Below are positions 1 through 10,085 of a stretch of DNA of 26,532 bases, in pieces (within the stretch, counting starts at the first letter, position 1; each line of letters begins with the position of its first letter). The position numbers were made by a program, and so were the translations under genes. A model generated the notes under the pieces. It made no database searches. It was not told the origin of the DNA and worked only from the letters and a program-made list of their open reading frames with translations. The stretch comes from Plantago elongata (Eukaryota > Streptophyta > Magnoliopsida > Lamiales > Plantaginaceae). Location of the stretch: assembly GCA_036897095.1 (NCBI GenBank), contig JAYMSP010002075.1:1-26532 (forward strand), in the 5' to 3' direction.

Positions 1-103
1 TTGGAACAACAAGTCAACAACAACATTTTATTTAAAGGTTTATAATGAGGGTAAGGGTATATTCCTTGTTTTTACAAAAACTCGATCCTTTTTTTCTTTA
101 TAA

Positions 104-523
104 AGATATATAAAAATTACCAACGGATTCATTTTTTCGAGATCTACGAATAGAGACCATTCTCGATTATTTTTGGATCATTCCATCTCGAACTCATTCT
201 CTCTCAATTAAACTTAAAATTGTTAAACAACCTCTAATAATTCAATCTTATTAATTTCGACTTCTAAACACTATTATAATATATTAAATATATTGTTAGA
301 AAAAATAAAAAAAATATTTTCTATAATTTTAAACCTTAATAAATTATAAAACGACTTAAAAAAATTTCATTAATTTCAACATCTAAGCACTCTTATAATA
401 TGAATAATTTGTAAATAAAATTAAAAAAAATTAAAAAATTTCATGACGTGGCGACAACGCGACGACGACGCGTCACCACTGCAGCAAAAACGACGACGGT
501 CACTATTGGAGATGGTCCAAGGG
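104..523 (+). mobile_element. Dispersed DNA-transposon repeat, left copy
   Basis: This AT-rich stretch, starting at the motif ATTACCAACGGATTC and ending in a GC-rich part with CAGCAAAAACGACGACGG, is repeated in reverse complement at about 23770-24213. The match runs almost continuously for roughly 400 bp with small substitutions and indels, so the two are copies of one family. No open reading frame lies in it. The GC-rich GACGACG end and the short motif ATTGGAGATGGTC recall PIF/Harbinger-type elements, but I cannot see a transposase, clear terminal inverted repeats or a target duplication for this copy. The class is therefore an inference. Sequence at 1-103 has no visible counterpart in the other copy. 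Confidence 0.65.
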
Positions 524-769
524 GCGAGAGTCGACTAGAGGAATAGAGGTGGTGGCGACGGACTTGCGGATGGCGAAGAATTGGGCGGCACCGCCGAGTG
601 ACATGGAGACGACAACAGCTGTCATTGATTGAATTGGGTGTGGTTGGTGAGTGAGTCTCTGAGTGAACTAGGTGGGTTTGTTTGTTATCTCGCTATCTGG
701 ATTCTGAGTGTGTTTTGATTTGTGCAAATTGAATCTGTATATATGTATACAGAATATTTATAATATTAT

Positions 770-886
770 ATATGACGTCATACCGGTTCAAACGGCTAAA
801 AAACAGCTCAACCGGTCCGACCCCGGTTGAACCCTTTTTATGGGTTGAGCAGCTCAATTGTCCTGTCCGGCTTTTAAAACATAGAA
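770..886. repeat. CCGGTT/GGTTGAAC-rich dispersed repeat fragment
   Basis: This segment contains closely spaced variants of CCGGTT, GGTTGAAC and GGTCCGACC and ends in CTGTCCGGCTTTTAAAACAT. Segments of this style recur in dicot genomes as unclassified transposon pieces; this is remembered pattern knowledge, not a search result. It directly abuts the Helitron Rep remnant that starts near 911, and the N-terminal part of Rep is missing there, so the repeat probably marks the truncation point. The family is not identified. Confidence 0.4.
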
Positions 887-910
887 TTGAAAAATCAACC
901 TCTCTTGAGG

Positions 911-3900
911 TCTGACAAGTACAAGAAGCTCTACGATGCAAGTGCAAGTGTTGAGATTCCCGACAATAATGTCAACCCCCAGTTGTACAATGATGTGTCA
1001 GATTATATGGTCCATGGTTCGTGTGGAGCACTCAACTACAAGGCACCTTGCATGCATGATGGGAAGAAATGCTCCAAGAAATTCCCAAAGTCGTTCAATG
1101 AGCGAACAACATTTGACGGTGATGGATATCCAATATACAGGAGGCGTGATACTGGCAATACCATCGATAGAAAATGGTGTCACAATAGATAACATGTACT
1201 TCCTTTTTCGATGAAAGCTTCCTATGTTTCAACTTTCTATTGGATTAGTTCACTTTTTATGCCGATTGATTTTTAAGCGGTATTCTATTGGTAAGAGTTA
1301 GTGATGATTGATAAAGTAAGAGATTTATTGAATAAAGTGGAGAAGATAAAGGATAAATAATTAGTTAGTGTGGTAAAAAAAATCAGTAAATAAGATAAAA
1401 GATAAATCTTTTTTCATAATTGGAAGTTTCTATTGTCACCTCAACAAAATAAAGATAAGAAGTTATTAAACTGGTGAAAGTGAGTGCAATTAACAGTGTA
1501 TTTGTGAAATCAATATGATTATAATCAATGATCCATATTTATATATACATGTACATTGTCCCGTACAACCCATACCTACTAATGAAATATGGTGCTCATA
1601 TAAATGTCGAATGGTGCAATAAAACGAACTCCATAAAGTATTTGTTCAAGTATGTGAACAAATGAATTGACATGATTGGGGCCAAAATAATGGTTGACAA
1701 CGAGGTCAAGGATTATATTGACTGTTGATACATATCTGCATGTGAGGCGGTGTGACGCACTCTGGGCTATGACATTCACTACTGTGATCCTTCGGTGGAG
1801 CGTTTATAATTTCACCTTGATGGTGAACATATTGTTTGCTTCAAAGATTCTAACTACATAGAGGATCTCATGGAAAAGCATATTGTTGCACAAACGAAGT
1901 TCTTATAGTGGATGGAATACAACAAAGTACATCCAGAGGCACGAAAGTATCTGTACGCATGGATTTCAAGGTTCTATGTGTGGGATTCAAAGAAGAAAGT
2001 GTAGAGGGACAGAAAACAACGATTGATCAAAGTTGGTAGGATATATCATGTCCCGCCAAAATCTGGTCCAATGTATCACTTGAGGATAATATTGAACCAT
2101 GTAACAGGTACCACTTGCTATGAAGATTTGAGGACTGCTAATGGTGTTCTTTACCATACATATCGTGATGCTTGCTAGATGATGACAAGAAGTATATATA
2201 TGGTTTCAAGGAAGCAAGCTTCTGGATTCTGGTTGATACCTAAGGCATATATTCTGCATGTTGTTGTTGTCAAATAGTATGGCACATACGTTAAGGTATG
2301 GGAAAGTACATGGGAACATATGTCAGATGACATTTTATACAACATGCGCAAAAAGATGAATAACCAAGGTAAAACTATTAGTGCACTGTTTATTATTATG
2401 TTCTTAATATAAAATCAAACTTTATACATTACACTTTGGCAATTCTTATGTAATCAATTTGTTTCTATTATGGCAATATCAGGATTGGAGCTCAGCAGAT
2501 CACAGTTGAAAAACTTCACTCTATCCGAGATAGAAGTATCACTTGGTCAAAATGGTTGCAACTTAGCTCAAATTGAAGGGATGTCAGTGCCTGATGATAT
2601 TGAAATAAAAAATGGGCAAACCAATCTCATTGTAGAAGAATTGTCACACTATGTGGATGAGATGCTAGAAGAGTTTAACAAGTTGTTTCCATGTCTAACT
2701 GATGAACAAACATATGTATATAACAAGATTATGGATGTGGTGTCATCGGAAAGGGTGGTGTCTTATTCTTATATGGCTATCGTGGTACTGGCAAGATCTT
2801 CCTATGGAAGACATTTTGTTCAACATTAAGAAGTCGTCATGATATAGTTTTGCTAGTCGCTTCAAGTGGCATTGCCTCCATCCTCTTGCCTAAGGGTCGT
2901 ACAGCTCATTCAAGATTCATCATACCTTTGATGGTGGATGAGACCACTATGTGTAGTTGGCTTACACCCGGCAGTAAACTTGCATGTACTCGATTTATTC
3001 AAGCTAGCATAATTTGTAGTTGTTTTGATATACTAGACCATCAATTTAATAATATGTATTTTTTATTATTTGTATGCCATTGTAGGCCTGCTTGAGAATA
3101 CAAAGCTTATTATATGGGATGAGGCCCCCATGACTAATAATTTTTGTTTCGAGGCACTTGATAAAAGTTTGCGAGATGTTATTAGAGGGTCTGATGGTAC
3201 ATTGTTGAATATGCCGTTTGGAGGAAAAGTGATTGTATTTGGAGGTGACTTTAGGCAAATTCTACTGGTTATACCAAAAGGTAACATACATGACATTGTC
3301 CATCCTTCTTTATGTTCATCCATGTCAATATGGAGTCATTGTCAAGTGTTGGAGTTAACCAAGAACGTGAGATTATGAGTCAGCACGTGTAAATTTCGAA
3401 TCATGTTAGTTGTCTCATGCTTTGTTGATACGTTACATTTCAAGTCTCTATATATTGGTTACCATATATAAATCTAAAACTCATTATTGATGTTAGTCGG
3501 GAGTATCCCGTCAGAGACAGAGAATATCAGGGAGTTTGCTTATTGGTCCTTTGTATTGGAGATGGTCATGTTGTGTGTCCAAACGACGGTGAAGTTGAGT
3601 TTAGTTTGCCTGACGATATACTTATCCAAGACGCATCCGATCCACTGGCTATTTTTATTAACAGTACATACCCATCTTTGATAGATCACATTGGGGATGA
3701 TTGATAATTTCAGGACAGGGCTATACTTGCTCCGACTAATGAGATAGTGCAAGAAATCAATAAATATGTCATGTCATTACTTCCCGACGATGTCACCGAG
3801 TTCATGAGCTCTGACAGCATACGTCCGGACGAGGATGACATTGTGAACCGTGAAGACGTATACTCTGTTGAATTCCTAAATACAATTAAGGCATCAATTA

Positions 3901-4368
3901 TACTGAACCATATTATATGTTTGAAGAAGGGGTGCCCTATAATGTTGTTGAGGAATATCGACCCGTATACCGAGCTAAAGTAATGGGACCAGGTTGGTGG
4001 TTACTGAAATTGGAACACATATTATACAAGCGAAGATGATTGCTGGGAAAAACGATTGGAAAAAGATGTATATACCTCGAATGGTGCTCACACCATCAGA
4101 CCTCACGAAATTTTCCATCAGGTTCCAAAGAAGGCAGTTCCCCGTATCTGTGTGTTATGCTATGACGATTAACAAGAGCTATGGACAATCTCTAGTTCAA
4201 GTAGGACTATATCTACCTAAGCCAGTCTTCAGTCATGGTTAACTTTATGTTGCATTTCTAGAGTCACCGGTAAAAAAGGACTCAAGGTTCTAATATTAGA
4301 TTATGAAGGAAAATCGACTGGTATTCACAACGAATGTTGTGTACAAGAAAGTATGTAGCAATCTATAG
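911..4368 (+). pseudogene. Decayed Helitron Rep/PIF1-like helicase
   Basis: Conceptual translation in shifting frames follows the plant Helitron RepHel protein from within Rep to its C terminus. The Rep part at 911-1187 carries YMVHGSCGALN and CSKKFPKSFN. It resumes at 1559 with [20 protein letters not shown] and KYLFKYVNK, which holds the Tyr-x3-Tyr pair of Rep. Later come YEDLRTANGV (near 2120), SFWIL, LTDEQTYVYNKIMD (2695), a Walker A variant GYRGTGKIF (2777), SSGIASILLPKGRTAHSR, Walker B LIIWDEAPM (3106), VFGGDFRQIL, CPIMLLRNID, FQRRQFPVSVCYAMTINKS and FSHG. It ends with NVVYKKV. In-frame stops (for example 1663-1665 and 1726-1728), frameshifts (near 2750 and 3985) and intron-like or inserted gaps (2985-3085, 3379-3486) make it non-functional. 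The HUH-containing N-terminal Rep segment is absent. Helitron termini (5' TC, 3' hairpin-CTRR) were not found. Confidence 0.9.
1199..1443. mobile_element. Probable degenerate Stowaway-like MITE inside the Helitron
   Basis: The Rep reading frame breaks exactly after VTIDN and resumes only at 1559, so about 360 bp of foreign sequence sits in between. Its left end, TA then CTTCCTTTTTCGATGAAAGC, resembles the right terminal repeat of the better preserved Stowaway element at 26055-26296 (CTTCCTCCGTCTCGTACTAAGC). Near 1415-1443 a roughly inverted counterpart (GGAAGTTTCTATTGTCACCTC) can be read. The terminal repeats are poorly conserved and the right boundary is uncertain. The piece from 1444 to 1558 is unexplained. 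Confidence 0.35.
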
Positions 4369-4383
4369 GTACAAAAACTTGTG

Positions 4384-4560
4384 AGAGTCCTGCATTATTG
4401 TATATTAATTGTACGGTGTTGTATGTAAATTGTGGATATTTGTGTGTTTCGTGTATTTTCGCAAATTGTATATTATTGCATAATAATTGTACAGTGAATT
4501 TTTTTGTGAAGTTGCAAAAATATGAAAATGTACAATTAGTATACAATAATGTAGGACTCT
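4384..4560. mobile_element. Foldback/MITE element with 31-bp terminal inverted repeats
   Basis: The left arm 4384-4414 (AGAGTCCTGCATTATTG...) and the right arm 4530-4560 (...CAATAATGTAGGACTCT) are reverse complements over 31 bp with two mismatches. The 115-bp centre is AT-rich, has no coding potential, and contains an internal partial copy of the arm near 4465-4497 (TTGTATATTATTGCATAATAATTGTAC). Size and structure fit a non-autonomous MITE. A target-site duplication is not evident, so the superfamily is unknown. It lies just after the helicase C terminus, with a small AACTCTC-AG-GAGAGTT palindrome downstream at 4572-4587. Confidence 0.7.
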
Positions 4561-4587
4561 TATAAATCATGAACTCTCAGGAGAGTT

Positions 4588-7109
4588 TCTCATCTATAGG
4601 ACCTCAACTTTTGTATGATGTATTTCGTACGTTTAAACTATTTAATAAATTTTCTTTTTCTATATTTTTAAAGATATAAATGAACTTTAAGTACTTTAAC
4701 CACTAATTAAAAAGTGAATTATTTTGTGTTATTGTAATGAATTAGTACTAGTTTCGCAATAAAAGACACTAGACATCCTTTTCGTATCATGAACGAAACA
4801 TCGAAAGCTACAAACCGCTATTGTAATAAGAAAGATTCTCTGCTGAATTTGTACAAGAAAAGAACAAGACATGAGTAGTGATCCAGATATTTTAAAATAA
4901 GGCAAATCTAATTTGGCTGCACATTTAGTTTGTAAGCATTATAAAATTACTGAACATCATTCTTGGTATATATTTCACATCATTATTGAGAACGTCATGA
5001 CGATCTGTGATACATGATGTGATTTTAAATAAATATTAATAATGTTTTATGAATAGATATTTTGAATAAAACCTCTAACATTTCTGTCCGTATATATTTA
5101 ATACTTGGTGATTATTCTTGAAGATTTTTATTTACTGCAGTGCATGATTAGTACTATATGAGAGGGACCAATAAATGAGCTAGTTGGAACTTTATGTTTG
5201 TCACAATTATATACACAATAGGAAAAGACACCATCGACTGAAAAAATTATATATTCCACTATAGTCTATCAATGGGAATCGATTGTCATGTGAGTGTGAC
5301 AATCTCTAATTCTCCATAGATAACCACGACAACTCATGACAAATTCCATCTTCTTAGTTTCATTTTAGGTAAAAAATATACTATAAACAGAACGATAGTT
5401 TTTGTCTGCACTGCGGTGAATGTGTATTTTTTCCCTGTTTTTACGACATCTTAATCACATTTTTATCCTATATTTAATACATTTTCTTTGATGACAAATT
5501 ATGCTATAAATTAAGTTTATTAGTAGTAAGTAGTAACCCGAGTTAATAAAGTCCAATACGAGCACAAGTAAAATTGTTTAACGTTAATCAGTGAATTGTC
5601 AGATCACATTTTTTGGGCAGCTTTCCCTTTTACTATCTTTCTTTTCAAAAAATTCTTACATCTTATCCAGATAGGTACAACGTATGAGAAGAAAGGAATT
5701 AAAGAAATTAAGTAACTGTTAACATACAATTTGAATGGATACAATTTAATTTAAATTATCTATCTTATATACAAAACAGTATCAATTTAAATTGAATAGA
5801 AATCAAATTTTTAGAATATTTATATTTATATATACTTGAAATTCCACTACGAGACAAAAGGAGTATATTGTGTCATTAGTGCACATGAAAATATTTCATT
5901 GGTTGTCAAGCGTGTTAAGTAATGAAACTTAAGTAGTCTTCTCTCTAATAAATGTTCTACACGTTGTCTATCATTGTATATAGTTAGCTAAATCAATATA
6001 CTATATCTGGCATGTTCATGAGCATATAATTCTATGTCTCCCATATGGCATAAAGTATAGTATAATATAAAATCATAGGAGTATGAATTATTTCTGATTA
6101 AAAAGTAATTTTTAATTTATGTAACGTTCCATAAATTCTTTACGGAGTTTTTAAGTTGATTGTAAAGGTTCATAAATATGCATAAATTGTTGGACTCCTC
6201 TTTTGGTGAAATCGATTCCTTATAACTATCGTTTACTTATATAGTGGGTTAATTATGTTTAGACAACATCAATTTTTAGTCTCTAATAAGTTTTGAAATT
6301 ACCATTTCAATTGATTTCATGTCCTAACCATTTGAATTAACATTTCTACAAACTAATTTTATGCATTAGTACTCTAACAATCTTCATTATATTATGGTAG
6401 TATCATACTTGCAGTATAATCCTACTCCTAACATTAATTTGGTATCCGTACTATTACAATTTTAGGTAGGGTACATACACTAACACTAACTAGTATCTTA
6501 ATTACAAAACACAAAAGCGTTACATCACATGATGTAATTAATATTGCACTCGATCATGATGTAAACCTCAATAATTTCCCTAGATACAAGGAATGTACTA
6601 TAGAATACTTGGGCGCATGTGGCCAATTAAGCAACCCTGTTATCTAGCTCGATTATTTGTCTTCCGAAACTAAAGTAAGTTCGTGATCCACAAGTATTAA
6701 AAAATAAAAAAATCACACCCACTAAGAATCTATCTTTAAAAAGTATGGCATTAATGAAATTATTATAAGGATATGAAAATTGAAAAAAGAGTATAGTATT
6801 GCAAGAAGTAAACATCAGCTTTGTTGGACATGTCCACAAACCTAACCTGACATTGGCTCAACCCATATACACAAACACAAACACAAACCCACTGATCTTA
6901 TTTTGGCATGCCTTGCCTACTTTTCTCATCATCATTCACATCAAATCCCAACTCAACTCAACTCAACTCAACTCAAACACTCACTCACTCTAAAAACATT
7001 TGCTTTGATTTCTGTGTATGTCTCTCTTCTCTCTTTAAATTAATTGGATTTGTTTGTTATTAAATCTATATAGTACTAATCCCTTTCTTAAATTCCTCAA
7101 AACCCACCG
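4588..7109. other. AT-rich intergenic region, no gene seen
   Basis: All frames are cut by frequent stops and nothing resembles a known protein, tRNA or rRNA. One motif near 5855-5875 (CGAGACAAAAGGAGTA) resembles a single Stowaway terminal repeat, without a visible partner. The last few hundred bases lie upstream of the gene at 7209 and may include its promoter. Confidence 0.6.
6950..6990. repeat. (AACTC)5 microsatellite followed by (CACT)n
   Basis: Five perfect copies of the pentamer AACTC (6950-6974) are followed by a short CACTCACTCACTC run. The array lies about 160 bp upstream of the putative TATA box of the gene at 7209 and within a pyrimidine-rich stretch. Confidence 0.85.
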
Positions 7110-7117
7110 TATAAATA
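7110..7117 (+). promoter_or_regulatory. Putative TATA box of the 162-aa gene
   Basis: TATAAATA lies about 100 bp before the start codon at 7209, which would place transcription start near 7140 and give a 5' leader of about 70 nt. It is a good consensus match in the expected place, but with no experimental support. Confidence 0.5.
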
Positions 7118-7208
7118 CTGTCCACTATGTCCCCAAAATCTTCTTAACTTTCAACAAGAACCAACCCAACTTTCCGGGATATATTTTCTTGGTCTTAATT
7201 GTCCATAA

Positions 7209-7780
7209 ATGGAGAAACACTTGAACCCTAATGATAAGGAGTTCATGAAAATGGCCATGTTGAAGCACGAAGAAGCATTTCGTGAGCAGGTAATGTCAAC
7301 AAGTGATATGTTTCCGAATTCGTAGAAAAATGTGTAATCTAGTCATTTATACTGATAACATATTGTACACAGGTTTACGAGCTTCACAGGCTCTACAGAA
7401 TCCAGAAGGTACTAATGAAGGATATTGTGAGCAACAGGGCTCAAGATCGGAATCACGGGCCTGTTGGTAATCGGGCCGACGTGGAGAGGCCCGTGATTGA
7501 AGTTGGCAATGATGAGGATGATGGTGAGTTTGAGCTTACATTAGGAACGAGGAGCTATTCTAGTCAGAGGAAAGGTAACACGGGCCGAATGACAGATTCC
7601 GGGCTGACCTTTTCGTCTTCGTCTAGTGGATCGAGCCACGCAAAGAGAACGAGAAGCTCAACGATGGAGGAGAAATGGGGTGGACTTGACCAAATGACTG
7701 TGTCATCGACAAATCAAGATAATAGTAAATTGAACAATTCTCCTTGGCTTTTTCAAGCTCTAAGCCTCAACATGACTTAG
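7209..7780 (+). CDS. Short plant protein with DUF863-type N-terminal motif
   Basis: Two exons, 7209-7289 and 7373-7780, join in phase 0 across an 83-nt GT-AG intron to give 162 aa. The intron splits the recognisable block: exon 1 ends LKHEEAFREQ and exon 2 opens VYELHRLYRIQK (residues 18-39). This is the helical motif at the N terminus of plant DUF863 proteins, which are usually several times longer. The remainder is polar and low-complexity: an acidic patch (EVGNDEDDGE), the segment FELTLG at 80-85 resembling an EAR-type repression motif, a serine run (about 98-107), a basic KRTR, and the C-terminal tail PWLFQALSLNMT. No signal peptide or membrane segment is visible. The biochemical role is unknown; a nuclear regulatory role is only a guess from the EAR-like and basic stretches. 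The start is the first ATG after the TATA box. Gene structure is well supported by the conserved block spanning the splice site. Confidence 0.85.
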
Positions 7781-10085
7781 AAAGACGATTTAACCGATCT
7801 CATTATCTGTGAATGTTAGTTTCTCAATGTTCTGCTGTTATCTCCTGTCTGAATTAGTCTTTCTTTTCTTCTTTTCAGATGTTCTTTTTCTAACCCATCC
7901 TATTTTTTCGACGACCTATATGTTCTTACGATTGGATTTGCAACTTTGAGGTCAATTTCATGATCAGTTCTCTTGAGTAGATTTGTAGAAACTCCTTTAA
8001 TTCTAAAAATATGATGTAGTTTATCCTCTCTAAGAAATTTTAAATTGCAGCATATATAGTCGGAGTTAGGAATTAAACACAACGGATGTGTACATGTTAT
8101 TTAGAAAATTTAGGTGGGGCGAACGCTTCACCCACTCCACTCCTCTATCTCCGCCACATTGAGTTTATAAGGGATTACCATAGTGGCAAAATTGGTGGCC
8201 TTAAGACTATAAGGCCATCTATATTTACTGGGTAGTTCACATTATTTATAGTTTGAAGTCGCAGTTATTAGTCGGATCTAGGTAAAACATTTTCAAATTG
8301 ATCAAAATAACAATTAGCGTGCGTTTGCAACATCTTTTCTAGAACTGATGCACAAACAGAAGAAAAGTATCTCAAAAAAAATTATGAAAATTAAGGGGAA
8401 TTTTTCTAAATTGATCACATAGTTAATTCTCACAACATGCATATCCATCTCATTCCAAATTTCAAACTTTCTAACTGCATAGTTTGGGTAAACAACTGGA
8501 TATTTGTTCAAATATTAATCCAAATAAAATCTGTAAGAACAAAAATTTGACATGGGACATTAATGTGAAATTTCAAATGGGATGGATATAATACTAATCA
8601 TAAGAACTTAATCAATTAGATTACATTGATAATTTCCCATATATTTTCTAATTTAGGATAAATAAATAACCATATGGTAAAATGTATAGTTTGTAACTGT
8701 TTAATAGGAAGGTATAGTCTATTGATTTTATTTGACATGAAATAATAGAAAATTGTGTGAAGGAAACATGTGGGATTCTTTGAAAGGTGTTGTCAAATCA
8801 ACAAGGATTATTGATGGACTAGATTGCCTGTACTTGAAATCTAGATCACAAAAATATCTCATCTCAGCTCATCTCAGGGGAATCTATCCTTAGGGAGTGC
8901 AGCATTATTTGTCCCACATTTTGTCACACACTTATATGCAGATAAGACTTGACTGGACTGCTTATTGTTATTGGCATCATCTCACATTTAAGTTTCTTGT
9001 CATTTTAGATTAAATCCAAGTCTTGTATTTAGCAGGATCAGATACTATACTCTTGTTGCCTACTTTGCCAATGATCCTCAAGGAATTTCTCTCTTTGTAA
9101 TGAAAAAGATGGCTCATCAGAACCGATCAGGAAGCTTCTAGTCTGAAGAAACCACCTAAGTTACGTTCAGATACCTACTATCAAGACAATAAGTACCTGG
9201 CACGAGTGTGTATTTAGGTTCGGGGCTCAAATAATTAGAAATAAGATATACTATAATTGAGTTTAGAAAAGTTTGAGAAACAGTGACTTGTGATAATCTA
9301 GATTTGTAATTGAAATCTCTATTATTGATGGGCCATTGTACTTGATGTGATTTTAATACTCCCACTAGTAGCTACATAATAGAAAGATGATTTCTTGCAC
9401 CCAATAAACTAGCATCCAATAAACTAATGCAGGATTGAGAGGATCTGATCTGGATAAACATGTTCTACTTCCATAAGATGAGTAGTACTATAAAAATCTA
9501 ATCTTGGTTTACCATAAAAGAGTGAACACCAATCCTTTTTTCTATTTTATCTTTTCTGTGATCTTCATCTTCCACCTACCATTACAACTAAAAGATAAGA
9601 AAAAATTACAAAAATAAAATCTCCACTACAAGTTGAGTAGAAGTGTTTTGATGTGTCTGCCACCAAATGAACACCAGATTCCTTTTTCCTATTAGGCAAA
9701 AAAAAGCCTCTAGCTTTAATCCACAATCATATAGTTCTCTGAATGAACCTTGGCCTGATAAAAACATCTCTCATCTTCTTTTAAAAGTTGCTTCCAAAAG
9801 TCCTCCTTTTCTATTCTATTTCCTTCAGACATGGACAGGAAATTACTCCTGGACCGTTCCTTTTTCTTGATTCTTCTAAACAACTCCACCATAAATAATG
9901 TTTTAAACAGCTAGTTCAATAAGCAATACTTTTAATCAAGATTCAATATGAAGAGTAAGAATCAGTGCTTAGAGACCTTACAAGAAAAGCCCAGATGTAG
10001 AGTTACTGCATGAATAAATGGGACATATATCACATGTAATGAAAGTGCAAACAAATTCATGTTTGAACCAATTGAACCAATGTTA
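7781..10085. other. Intergenic region between convergent genes, no gene seen
   Basis: This holds the 3' flank of the gene ending at 7780 and of the minus-strand gene whose stop is at 10086. It is AT-rich with only short chance open frames. The best of these (around 9667-9870) has no recognisable motif. A small palindrome, AGGCAAAAAAAAGCCT, lies near 9694-9709. I see no RNA gene. Confidence 0.6.

Noticed and set aside
2470..2829. Open frame of 119 aa as an independent gene
   Set aside because: It is the in-frame middle of the Helitron helicase (LTDEQTYVYNKIMD follows) and loses the frame at the Walker A region.
3747..4242. Open frames of 78 and 82 aa as small genes
   Set aside because: They are consecutive C-terminal pieces of the same broken helicase (CPIMLLRNID, FQRRQFPVSV).
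9667..9870. Open frame of 67 aa in the intergenic region
   Set aside because: No recognisable motif, no promoter signal and no splice-supported extension.
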